Part shown: positions 1 through 10,000 of the stretch, one piece after another | How the letters are laid out: each line of letters opens with the position of its first letter | How positions within the stretch are numbered: the stretch's first letter is position 1 | NCBI GenBank assembly: GCA_946803715.1 | Contig: CAMPET010000005.1 | Span: 529,510-551,039, forward strand | DNA length: 21,530 bases | Reading direction: 5' to 3' | DNA from: Beroe ovata | Taxonomy: Eukaryota; Ctenophora; Nuda; Beroida; Beroidae | The notes under the pieces: model-generated | Told to the model about the DNA's origin: nothing | Databases searched by the model: none | What the model saw: only the letters and a program-made list of their open reading frames with translations | Position numbers and translations under genes: made by a program

Positions 1-18
1 ACACACACACACACACAC
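1..18. repeat. (AC)n microsatellite at window edge
   Basis: Nine AC units open the window. The opposite end of the window is also a CA repeat, so this edge is probably where an assembly contig broke. Confidence 0.95.
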
Positions 19-262
19 AACAAACCAGCAACACTTTTCTAAAACAAACACCGACAGGAAGAGAAATGCACAACTACTACAACAATAACCAAGGTCACCC
101 GGGGGAGGAAAAGGGAAGCGGACAACCAACAAAATCGAGTCCGTGTGTAGCTATATCGAATGATGTGCCACATGATTGTGGTATATCGAGTGTCAAATCT
201 CATTAAAGCAACAGTAGATTGTATATGAGGGGAATGGCGTTATAGTAACAAGGTAGCCCCGG

Positions 263-264
<2 letters not shown>

Positions 265-298
<34 letters not shown>

Positions 299-299
299 N
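265..299. repeat. (GT)17 microsatellite ending in an N
   Basis: A pure GT run is followed by a single N at 299 and then directly by sequence that reads as a coding exon on the plus strand. The true repeat length is uncertain because the N marks an unresolved join. If the downstream exon is real, this tract lies in the place of its polypyrimidine tract. Confidence 0.95.
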
Positions 300-300
300 C

Positions 301-606
301 AAGCTGCCCAGGTCTCGCAGTATGAGGAAATCTGCGCCGTCCAACGATGATCTGGACAGTTCCTGTTCACTGTCTGTTAAATCGTCCACCTCGTTCGAGA
401 TGATCCCTGAATCTATCACTCTGTCCTCACCTTATCATCGTACAACTACAAGACAGGTATGAATGTGTATGTGTGTGTGTGTGTTTGTGCGTGTGTGTTT
501 GTGCGTGTGTGTGTGTTACGAGTTTTAACACCGATGGGAATTCTCTAGAAGGAGGCTAATTGCATGATCTTCCCCTCTTCCCCTCTCCTCAGGTCAGTGG
601 TGATTG
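301..606 (+). CDS. Two candidate exons of an unidentified plus-strand gene
   Basis: Bases 301-456 are open for 52 codons and encode a serine-rich, probably disordered segment (begins KLPRSRSMRKSAPS, ends YHRTTTRQ). The frame closes one codon after a CAG|GTATGA donor. The next candidate exon is only 14 bases (593-606), with a strong pyrimidine tract and CAG before it and GTGAGT after it; it adds VSGD plus two bases. I do not recognise the protein. The acceptor of the first exon is hidden by the GT repeat and the N at 299. The reverse strand of 301-415 is also open but lacks a GT donor, so plus is preferred. No continuation in the required phase was found before 2037, so the gene model is incomplete. 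Confidence 0.4.
465..517. repeat. Imperfect GT microsatellite
   Basis: GT repeat interrupted by TTTGTGC units, just inside the intron after the exon ending at 456. Confidence 0.9.
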
Positions 607-2036
607 GTGAGTACCGGTAAGCACAGCAGTGAGGGAACCGTATATTATTTTCAACTGCAATCCCTACTCATTATATGAAAATCGAAACCACGAAAATTCA
701 ATTTAGAAATTCATTGGGTACGTTGCTGAAGTCGGGAAATGGCATATAGCGTGTTGCTTGAATAAATGGAAGTAAAAACCAGACGTCGAATTAAAATGTC
801 TCCCTCTGCGTGCTAAAAGTCCATTAAACTACCGAGATTTCCTAGTTTAGTAGATTAACTAAAAGTAGCTCTTGGGATCAATAAAATAACAAATTATGGG
901 ATAAGAAAGGGTATATTGGCTAGCAAGATATCTCCTATGCATACAAATTTGGCTACTACTAACTAGCGAAACCAGATAGCAAATCGGGTAAGTTTTAACA
1001 CAGTATCTTCTAGGTAAACCTAGTAGGGTGTTTAACATGAGTCAGTGTTAGTTGCTGCGGGTGAGATAGATATCTTGGCAAGATCATCATCATTGGCTCT
1101 AGCCAGATGATAGCTCAGATGTTATCAGGGCCACAGAATGTTGGTCACACCATGCTTGAAATGAAGCTATCGGTGATAGCTTCATTTACTTGGAAATATG
1201 TCGGTTTTCCCTTTGGACAGGCAACGACAGTTCATAAAACCAGAAGAATGCAAGCACATAAGTAGCTACCTATATCTATACGGGATTTGGGAATATAATA
1301 TGCAAATCGTTGACAATCATTTTAAAAGTTGCCGTTCCCTCTTTCTCAGAATCCCATATATCATGATAGCATACAACATATATGCCAACATAAGTATGTC
1401 GTATGGTAACCTTATTCGTCAGACGGGATCAAAGAGCAGTTGCGCGGCGGTAAACGTAGTTAATGTTGGTAAGTTAAACCGCAAATTGTGACCGTAACCG
1501 AACGTTTATAGTCCACCAGTCATGATTTTGTATAATAGACTATGGGAAAAAGAAGATGTAACAAATTATGCATCACAATTGGATGGAGAAAAGAGAGAAC
1601 GGAAACTACCATCATAATCAGTGGAATAGCTATTACCGCAGCAGTCTACAAACACAGATCAGTAACAAAAACGCGGATAAACAAAAACATTCGCAATTAT
1701 GTTTAAATACCCGCGATATTACCGCATTAACTGGAGACACTGTTCTGCGGTTAATATTCATGTCGTTAGAAAGTTAAAATGTGCTGCTATTTGTGTGATG
1801 CATGAATTGGTTATTTTGGGTTTTCATCCGGAAATCCGATGAACTCACAAAAATCGGTTTTTGGATCAGAATCGAAGCGCTAAATCTCATAACTTGACAA
1901 GAGTCATAACTTGACAAGAGTCTCCAAATAAAAGTTGGGAGATATGACCGTCACAGGGTTTCTCTCAACACTATTTTTCTCACGGCGGAGTTCGTCATTG
2001 TGACATTCGTCATTTTTATGATAATGACAATTTCAG
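607..2036. other. Presumed intron or non-coding stretch
   Basis: No convincing coding exon was seen. Open frames at 1198-1491 and 1568-1777 have no flanking splice sites and no recognisable protein. The stretch contains a 13-base-pair hairpin (1159-1187) and a 17-base perfect tandem duplication at 1888-1921 (unit begins CATAACTTGACAAG). GTAAGT-like donors at 988 and 1472 could belong to exons of the plus-strand gene, but no in-phase exon could be assembled from them. Confidence 0.5.
1159..1187. repeat. Short perfect hairpin
   Basis: AAATGAAGCTATC (1159-1171) and its exact reverse complement (1175-1187) are separated by the three bases GGT. Confidence 0.9.
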
Positions 2037-2509
2037 ATTTACGTCAGAGAGAATGACAATCCGAAAGTTGTCAGCTGTCACAAGATGGTCACATTGAATG
2101 ATCAAGATGAAATTTCGGTGACCGACAACGTGATTCCAACATTTTTGAGAAACATTAGGTATGTATCAAACTGAAACATATATTATGTCCGATGTTGACC
2201 GCGGAGTCTGTCGACGGAACACAACTTACGACACAATACGAAAACTACCCGGACAGACATCCTAATGATCCTGTAAACTGTATAAAATTGTTGCAACATA
2301 CGTTGTAGCGAAATATGTTGCAAAACTTATTTTACAAAATGTTACAACCCGATCATTCGTTTCCAATGTACGTCATCCCGTTTTCCACCCGTGCCCAAAT
2401 TCTGGCATTCTGTTTGTGGACGATGGAATTATAATTCGTTCTCAGGAAGACTCTATCAGTATCCGAGAAATTGCCCATTATAAAAATGGTTTTAGGGCTG
2501 ACGTCTTGA
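2037..2509 (+). CDS. Candidate last two exons of an unidentified plus-strand gene
   Basis: Exon 2037-2158 is preceded by TTTCAG and followed by AG|GTATGT. It reads IYVRENDNPKVVSCHKMV and continues to VIPTFLRNI, 40 codons with two bases left over. The phase fits an acceptor (TTCTCAG) at 2445: the joined codon is AGG, then KTLSVSEKLPIIKMVLGLTS and a stop at 2507-2509. A plus-strand AATAAA lies 118 bases downstream. I recognise no domain. It may be the 3' end of the gene whose exons lie at 301-606, but the intervening phase does not close, so at least one exon is missing from the model. The second exon is the weaker of the two. Confidence 0.4.
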
Positions 2510-2626
2510 ATTCAAGGCTGATAAAACGCTGGATCATGGTTTCAACCGCATTCTGGAATCTGGAGCACATATCATGGACTCGCTAACCAGTAGAAAACAA
2601 CAACCTCAATTATGACAGACGGCTGA

Positions 2627-2632
2627 AATAAA
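2627..2632 (+). terminator. AATAAA poly(A) signal candidate
   Basis: Canonical hexamer on the plus strand, 118 bases after the proposed stop codon at 2507-2509. It is the main support for ending the plus-strand gene here. Confidence 0.4.
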
Positions 2633-2649
2633 GAAGGTAGATTTGGAAA

Positions 2650-3343
2650 TTCTCAGCACTCCTTTGAGCGTGACAGATACGTGTAGTGATAAATTAATTG
2701 TAGAGTTCCGCGTTGGCTGAATTCGAACACACACAGACGAACGGAAAACACAGACGAAGGTTTACCATAATCTCATAAGATGAAAAGATGAAGACCGGCT
2801 TCAGGGAGGTTAAGGAGTTTCAGGGAAAACGTTGACGTTTGAATTTATAAAGGAGCCGTTTGGGTGATGATATCATTAGGACGCGACTGGTTGTGTTTTT
2901 GACTGTCAACGTCGGTAGTTGACATGAAACTATTGAAATCTTTGCGGAGCCCTATCGCTGTGAAAAACAATATCGCTCAGAATATCAGGCCAGCTGGTGT
3001 TGCAATTCATGACCAGTTTACGTGGAAAATGGCTCAAGGAGCGAGGACATGGTGAACGGGGAACTGATTATCTCACTTATAAACTTCCTAAATTGATCTG
3101 GAAATCACTCTGAGCAACATATTGATAGGTATATCATGATCCAGGGCGTATAACACCCAGAGTCCTAAAATACAACTCAAATGGGCTATAGAATATACTA
3201 ATGAAGATGGTCGGTATGATAAAATATCATGTAGTATATTTTATGAAGGAGTAGTATTATACAAAGGTCGTGCGCGCGCACCACCTGTTCGCTAACTCCA
3301 GGCAGAGGAAGACAGGAGTGATTATACTGTAATAGGAGCGAGA
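2650..3343. other. Non-coding stretch
   Basis: No exon with paired splice sites was seen. A 44-codon frame from the ATG at 2924 (MKLLKSLRSP...) has no support beyond being open. Confidence 0.4.
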
Positions 3344-3350
3344 GTGTGTG

Positions 3351-3385
<35 letters not shown>

Positions 3386-3388
3386 GTG
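3344..3388. repeat. GT microsatellite
   Basis: GT units with one TTTG interruption. The tract forms the left edge of the tandem duplication that follows. Confidence 0.95.
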
Positions 3389-3918
3389 ATGGTGAAGCTT
3401 TTAACATCGTAACGGGTGATAGTAAGATAGTAGCACTTTCCTAGTTCCGCGATGTGCGATGAAGTAATGAATTGTTAGTGAGAAATGATTTTGTTTAAAA
3501 CTGGTCATTGATTATTTTAGAACATAAATCATAACTATCACACCAAAGTGAACTCAGCGCTAAAACTAGTCAAACTCTTATATTAGTGCTTACAAATCAA
3601 AGAATATTCAACACAAAGGGTGGGATAAGATGTGAACTAGTCCATNTGTGTGTGTATGTGATGGTGAACCTTTTAACATCGTAACGTGTGATAGTAAGAT
3701 AGTAGCACTTTCCTAGTTCCGCGTGTGTGTGATGAAGTAATGAATTGTTAGTGAGGAATGATTTTGTTTAAAACTGGTCATTGATTATTTTAGAACATCA
3801 ATCATAACTATCACACCAAAGTGAACTCAGTGCTTAAACTAGTCAAACTCTTATATTAGTGCTTACAAATCAAAGAATATTGAACACAAAGGGTGGGATA
3901 AGATGTGAACTAGTCCAT
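3384..3918. repeat. 262-base tandem duplication separated by an N
   Basis: Copy 1 (about 3384-3645) and copy 2 (about 3656-3918) run from GTGATGGTGAA to GAACTAGTCCAT. They differ at roughly ten sites, about 96 percent identity by eye. Between them lie an N (3646) and a short TG repeat. The segment shows no coding potential. The N at the junction makes two alleles laid end to end by the assembler as likely as a real tandem duplication. Confidence 0.95.
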
Positions 3919-6215
3919 GTGTAACTGATTAAATCAGGACTTGATGACATATCAAGTCTACAATATAGCTAGATTTCATGACTGAGGTTTTGCGAACTTT
4001 TCAGAATGAAATCCAGAGTCCAAAATCTTCTTGAAATCTGATAACTCGGTATTCTTGGGACAACTCTCATATCACAGATGAACTGAACTCGTAATGACAC
4101 CAATCTTGTCAAGTTGATGTAATATGGGACATCTATAGATACGGTTACTAGATCCACGGAGTTACGATATTGAATTGGTACCTATTTGATATCGCCTTCC
4201 CGTAATATCTGGCTGTTATCACGGTCACACACAACGCTCATAATGATGATGAAGACAGGCCCGGATAGGGTATAATAGCGGTTCGAGGCCTTGTCTTGTA
4301 GGACAATTATGGTCCTATAGGTCAATTCAACATCAGACCATACTCAAGATTAATGATTATTCGCATAGTACTTGTGGTCAAATAATCTGCTTGATTTCTG
4401 ATAAAAAGTGAGATAAGGAGTTCAAAGGTTTAACAGAATTACGCGTCTTAATCCTAAGTACATGATATTCTTGAGCAGAACATTCAACATACTCTTCTAC
4501 TTGCCGCCCAAACACAATCAATGTAATGAATACAAACAAAATAAACAGTCCAGAACACAGAGTAGCTGGAACTGAGTCGTACTAATCACTCGTCATTGCA
4601 TCATGGACACTGGCATGTGCAGTCGTCGTCATGGAAACGGAAATTATCGTGGAAATTACTTCAGCATATCACATAGTTCATTTATCTACGGCTATCTGTC
4701 TACGCGTTTCATTGCACGGTTAAATCGACTGGGGAATGAATCGATCACCAGGATCTGTCACAAGAGTTTCTTCCTTAATCGTTAGAAAAAGCGAAACATG
4801 AATCGCAACAAACGCCGAACCTCCATTCCGATGAACATAGAAACACAAAATACCGGCACAAAATCGGGTGTCACAAGGCGTACTTACCTACCCATAATCC
4901 GCAGACAGACAGACGCCTGCGTGGATGACAGTGTCAAGCAACCATCGACCGGGTATGGTGAAAGAAAACGGGAATAGGACGTGAAATTGGACGGGAGCGG
5001 GACGTGAAAAGTGAGGGAAGTGGGGTTAGAGTAGAGGATCAGTGAGAGAAAAGGAACGGTATTCTGTGTAAAAATTGCCCGACTGTCCAGGGATAATTGG
5101 ACACGTTATATCATATTATGTAGTTTATGTCGGAGAAGATAGAAAGGGAGAGTGCATATATTCTCTGTTAGATCTCGGTAAAACCCTTCCTGGTGAACGG
5201 AAAGAGATTCTATGGCTATGTAATAAACGGGAATTCGGAATTCCATATCACTCGGTTTGAGAAATAAAAAATATGATCGCAGATATAGCAAATAAATATT
5301 CAAATTACAAAAATCACTGCTCTGAGTGAAATTATATCTTCATTAAAAACCTTTTATTGGTGCCACGTGCATAGAATTCGATAGCTTTTTCTGTGATGTT
5401 CATTGGCCGCCTCGATTAACACGATACAATTGGGTGAAGCCGTGAATAGGCATGGTTTTGTCGTCATGACCAATACTCGAGGATATTGTGATTGAAAAGT
5501 GAGTGATACGTCCCGTAACGAAAAAAATGCACTTTTTTGGCAACTGATTGATCAGGCTTCAAGGGTCCTCTAAAATTTCAACACATTGAAAACAGGCACA
5601 CTGTCACGACACTAACCCAAAACATTTTAACCGACGTACCATGTACTTAACACTCGGACATATAACAGAGACAGACAGTTTGTACATCCCTTCAAAGTAG
5701 TCGAGTAAGTCAAAGCGAGTCTTGACAACAAATCAGCAAGAGAGACAGAGAGACGTTTGGTAGTAAGTGGTTCGTGACTGCAGCAAGAAATTACTCCAAT
5801 CTGAGGCAGAATAATGCTTGGTTCGACCGTTTTCAGGTGCAGGAATAAAACTCAGCTGTGTTCCTATAACCTACTACAGCAGTACAGCACCGCACATGTC
5901 GTCTTGTTCAGGGAGAGAGGTAGAAGAAAGGAGAAGGGAAGGAAGGAAAGAGCGAGCGTTCCCATGGTAATATATTTCAATAAAATCACTAGTAATAATA
6001 CCGGGCTAAGTGGGAGAGAGTTAGGGGAGCTGTTGGAAAATCTAATATTAAATATATTCACATATTCATGTATGACATCAGTGAAGAAGGGCGGTGTGAT
6101 TGATTTGGTTTGAATATTATAATCAGTGAATGTCGAGACACATACGCATCATACGGGTGAAGTCTCTGTCCAGTGGTTAAGAGAGGGACAAGTTACTTTA
6201 GGATTTATTCTCACA
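3919..6215. other. Non-coding stretch
   Basis: No gene could be supported. Open frames of about 60-100 codons at 4603-4785, 5075-5260 and 5814-6113 lack splice sites, biased composition or recognisable domains. A minus-strand 31-base segment, 4888-4918, has CAG before it and GTAAGT after it and could be a small exon of the gene starting at 6854, but the 35-codon first exon offers no way to test this. Purine-rich blocks lie at 4990-5055 and 5915-5960. A minus-strand AATAAA (plus-strand TTTATT) lies at 5353-5358. Confidence 0.45.
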
Positions 6216-6230
6216 GTGTGTGTGTGTGTN

Positions 6231-6267
<37 letters not shown>

Positions 6268-6280
6268 GTGTGTGGGGGGG
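6216..6280. repeat. GT microsatellite with an N and a terminal G run
   Basis: GT repeat with a single N at 6230, ending in seven G residues. The translated valine/cysteine frame across it is an artefact of the repeat. Confidence 0.95.
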
Positions 6281-6749
6281 AATCATGCAGCTGGTAACAC
6301 GTCATTATGACTCACTGAACCGTTATCTTAGGTGTTACCAAAGCAACGGTTCCCGTCGTATATTATCACAGCGAAGTTATTAAGTGCAACCCTTATGTCT
6401 GGGGAGTGAAAACGGGTTTCTTAGCTCAGACCAAAAAATGAACTTCAATTTCTCTCAGATGCTGCGAACGCGAAAATGCTGTCAAAAAAGTGTGAATTTC
6501 ATTTCACAGCTGTGAATTCACAACGGGGGATATACCCGGAAATCCAGCACTTTATTCCCGGTAATATAATGTGGGTACTTTATTTACTTCATCACTTGGA
6601 ATTGGTGAAATTTTGACATTTTCGTTCACATATATTACTTACACAGCTCACTGCTTCCTCACTTGGGTCTCAACTCTCACACTTTCGCACCTCCTCAAAC
6701 CCGACCCTTACTCACTCAATCTCATCAGAGAGATCATCTCACTACTCAC
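6281..6749. other. Non-coding or intronic stretch
   Basis: No coding exon was seen. Minus-strand AATAAA hexamers (plus-strand TTTATT) at 6551-6556 and 6579-6584 could serve as poly(A) signals for a minus-strand transcript, for instance a long ODF2 3' end. Confidence 0.35.
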
Positions 6750-6854
6750 CTGCAATTGGTTGCATCGGGCTTCGAGACGAGATATCTGTTCACCGGATTC
6801 AGACCGTATCGATTTGAACCTTTCTGTATCGGTCTGAAACGATTCCCAATTCAT
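6750..6854 (-). CDS. Possible first coding exon of a coiled-coil protein
   Basis: On the minus strand an ATG at 6852-6854, with an in-frame TGA two codons upstream, opens 35 codons beginning MNWESFQTDTERF and ending RLEARCNQLQ. They run into a strong donor, CAG|GTGAGT. Charged residues with I/L/F at three- and four-residue spacing suggest a short coiled coil. A CpG-rich segment with an E2F-like motif lies just upstream, so this could start a separate gene running left. Alternatively, an acceptor (TTTCAG) at 6834 would make 6750-6833 an in-phase downstream exon of the ODF2 gene, which is also coiled coil. I could not find the next exon, so identity is unknown. Confidence 0.35.
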
Positions 6855-6889
6855 CTCTCATTTGTCGGAAGTTCCTCAGATCATTATGT

Positions 6890-6980
6890 CATGCGGCGCG
6901 CGCGGAGACAAAATTCTGCGCGCGTCAGAGAAATGTCTTCAAAGTGAAATATTCGCGGGAAAACAGGGCGCGCGCTCCAT
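6890..6980. promoter_or_regulatory. CpG-rich segment with E2F-like site
   Basis: Three GCGCGC clusters in 90 bases stand out from AT-rich surroundings. Bases 6952-6963 read TTTTCCCGCGAA on the minus strand, matching the E2F consensus TTTSSCGC. The segment lies 40-125 bases upstream of the candidate start at 6854 and about 100 bases past the ODF2 stop. A promoter role is inferred. Confidence 0.35.
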
Positions 6981-7075
6981 TCTGTGTTACACTCAAAGCT
7001 GACAATAAAAGTTTCAATAGAAGAAATGCAAGTGTCTGCTAGTCGTTAGTTATTTTGGATAAATTGTCCCACTCT

Positions 7076-10000
7076 CTAACGGACTGCAACTGATGCATGT
7101 CGATTGATAATGGGTTGTTCCCGTTTGATATGCACGGCGTTACGTGCCTTGAGGTCTTGCTCTGCTTCTGCTCTCTTTTCTTCGGCGAGGAAAAGTTTCC
7201 TGAAACAAGAACAATGTCACACAAACAGTGTCACACAAATCAGTAATATGTGACAACATTGCATTGTGGCTGTAAGCCAATGGTAGCAAGCAATCACATT
7301 CCAACGCTGGTGCAAATGCTGCAAAAACTGCGCGAGAGCTTTGTACAAGCTCTTCACGTTCAAGTGCAAAGATGCAAAATGGTTTGAAAATGCGTTCTGC
7401 GTTTTGCAAAGCAGTAAACACGGACATTTTTTTTTGAAATTTCCGAGTCGAAATCCGTCAGATGGAAAACAAAAACATACCTCTTAAGTGTGTCAACAGT
7501 GTCTTCGAGCTCAGTTTTTGTTGCTACCAGGTTATCTAGTCTCCTAGTAAGTGTTTCCTCTATGTTGTCCACTTGTTTCAGTTGACTTGTCTGAGTAGAT
7601 AGTAATCGTATCATGAGGATCATCAACACTGACACCACCATTACATTGACACCACTCTTCCTTGACACCACTCTACCCTGACACCACTCCACATTGACAG
7701 CACTTTCCTTGACACCATTCACCCTTGACACCACTCTACCCTGACATCAATCTTCCTTGACACCACTCTTCCTTGACACCACTCCACATTGACACCACTT
7801 TTCCTTGACACCATTCATCCTTGACACCACTCTTACCTTAGCCTCGAGCTGCATTGACACCGCTTCCAGCGCCTCCTCACTCCTCACAGCTCTGTCCCTG
7901 TACGACCGCACTTTCTCTCTCAGCGCTTCCTTCTCCCCATGTGTTTTCTCCTTGATCCCGGCTAGCAGTCCCCTACAGTGATTATGCTCCTTCTTCTCCA
8001 ACTCCAAGTCACTTTCCAGTGCGATCAGGCGACGTTCTAGTTTGGAATTGACAGATACGCTCTCCTGAGAGGGTACACGTGGGTTAATCCACGATATGTT
8101 CGGATTCATTCCCCAAATCTCTATGTTACTGTAACACAAATCACGGGATGACGCAACACAACGCTCGGATGCAACATTTACATGTAACACCGTGTTACAT
8201 GCGCAATGTTACACTTGGTGACTGTTACACCGTGTTACAATCACCTGTAACTGTTCCTCTGTCCGTGACCGTGACATCTCACTCGTTTTCTGCAGGTGTT
8301 TATACGCCTCCGCTTCCTCCTTTTCAGCCGCCACTTGGCGGTTCAGCGCCGCTATTTGCTTATCCATATCCGCCAGGGACTGCTTCAGCTCGAGATTCAG
8401 GGTATCGGAATGGGAGAGTCGGTCCAGGACTTTGGAATGCTCCGCCTTGAGGTGGTCTGATTGTTGGAGCTTTCGCTGGTTTTCTGCGAGTTCAGATCGG
8501 AGTTTCTGATTCTTGTCGTCGGCATCGGCACACTTTGCAAGGAGGAGTTCTCTCTGTCTTGATAGCTTGTCAGTGTCCTCCTGGCATATGTCTTTCTCCT
8601 GGAATGGTAGTAACGGTCTGATAATCCACTTTTGTTCGTGTTAAAACTTTGGCATCATGTTACCATGACAACCTAACCGACTCACAGCTAATAACTGTCA
8701 TTTTTCGCACAAAAAGTTTCATTCCTGTGTCAACATTCAACAATAAAACATGTAATATGAATGTAACAATGTACAATGTACATAAATTGTCATATATGTG
8801 AGCATGAAATGCCTCTTTGACCTTGTATGTACTCTTGTGTATACAATTAGAGAATTAGAAACCCCTACCCTGCATGCAACTGCACCAGCGAATCTCAGAT
8901 AACCTTGATAATTAGTGGAAGTTGGCCGACACTACAAAGAGGAAGAGACAAAGAGAGTCGCTGGTGCAGCGCAATAATTACCTAATTTGACCCCATTAAA
9001 CCTACTTAGCTAATTATTTTATCCAGCTGATTAGCTAACTCACGAAATTAAGTACACCACCACAATTCTCATACATGTATACATACATGCTGAACACATT
9101 GCAGAACGTTGTGAACGTTAATGACGGACTGAAAAATCATTGCTTCGCTACAAAACTGAACTCAGGCTACAAACTTAAATCACTGCATCGTTACAAGGGT
9201 CTAACAACCACTGAACCACATATCATGAATTCTCGCCCACCCCCCTCTCTCCACTCACCGCCTTGAGTGTCCTGATATTTCCATGAAGTTGTGACAGCTC
9301 CCTGTTAGCTGACACGGCATCAGCCTCAGCCTGAACAAGACGTCTCAGTAGTGCCTCCCTTTCCTCTTGGAGGCGGGACTGCGACCGTCTGAAACAGAAT
9401 GATGCTATCGGTTATCAGAGATGCTATTTCCTAGATCGAGCTACAATCTAGCTACAATAATTTACATCGCTTATTTATATCATTTCCGCACTAATTTCCA
9501 GCGACAAAATTCGCGATCCAACATCCCTTACCTCTGGGTTACATCCGATTCAGTCATGTTTCTCAGCGATGTTCTCAATCTCTCATTCTCCAACTCAGTG
9601 TGAAACAAATCCTCCTGGATAATGCCAATCTCTCGATCTCGTTTCAGAGTCTCGGTGAGGGAAGAGTTGAGATCGCCGCGAAGCAGGTCGAGTTCCCGCT
9701 CACGGACATCCAAATCCGCCTGAGAATTGAGATGTTACAATTATTACTATGACAGAGATGATAGGGAATAGTGTCTACAGCTAGTCCCATCTATAATATT
9801 ATGATGGTTTTCAACAGTCGAAGCAACGAAACATCGACGCAGAATTCAATTCTGCAGGAATTGAAACTTCGGTTTTTAGTTATGCTTCCAGTGTGACCAT
9901 ATCATGAAATTACAGAGGCCCAATCGGATGAACTATAGTCTTGAAACGTTCAAGTTTTCATCGCAACTCAAGGACCATTAGAAAATCGGACAACCAAAAT

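Noticed and set aside
301-415. Minus-strand open frame opposite the serine-rich exon
   Set aside because: It reads as an acidic peptide, but no GT donor follows it before the microsatellite, whereas the plus frame ends exactly at a donor.
1198-1491. 97-codon plus-strand ORF
   Set aside because: Low-complexity-free but unrecognised, with no acceptor or donor in a phase that links to the neighbouring exons.
2263-2586. Roughly 105-codon plus-strand frame without an ATG (contains ILFVDDGIIIRSQEDSISIREI)
   Set aside because: It overlaps the proposed terminal exon in another frame, lacks a start and splice sites, and matches no family I know.
2924-3055. Small plus-strand ORF starting MKLLKSLRSP
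   Set aside because: Only 43 residues, no splice context and no similarity.
4888-4918. Minus-strand 31-base candidate exon with CAG before and GTAAGT after
   Set aside because: Good splice sites, but nothing to join it to with confidence and no recognisable peptide.
6126-6383. ORFs with long Cys-Val runs across GT microsatellites
   Set aside because: Translation of simple repeats with an N inside.
7628-7838. CRISPR-like array
   Set aside because: Repeats are 15-17 bases with no unique spacers; it is an intronic minisatellite in an animal gene.
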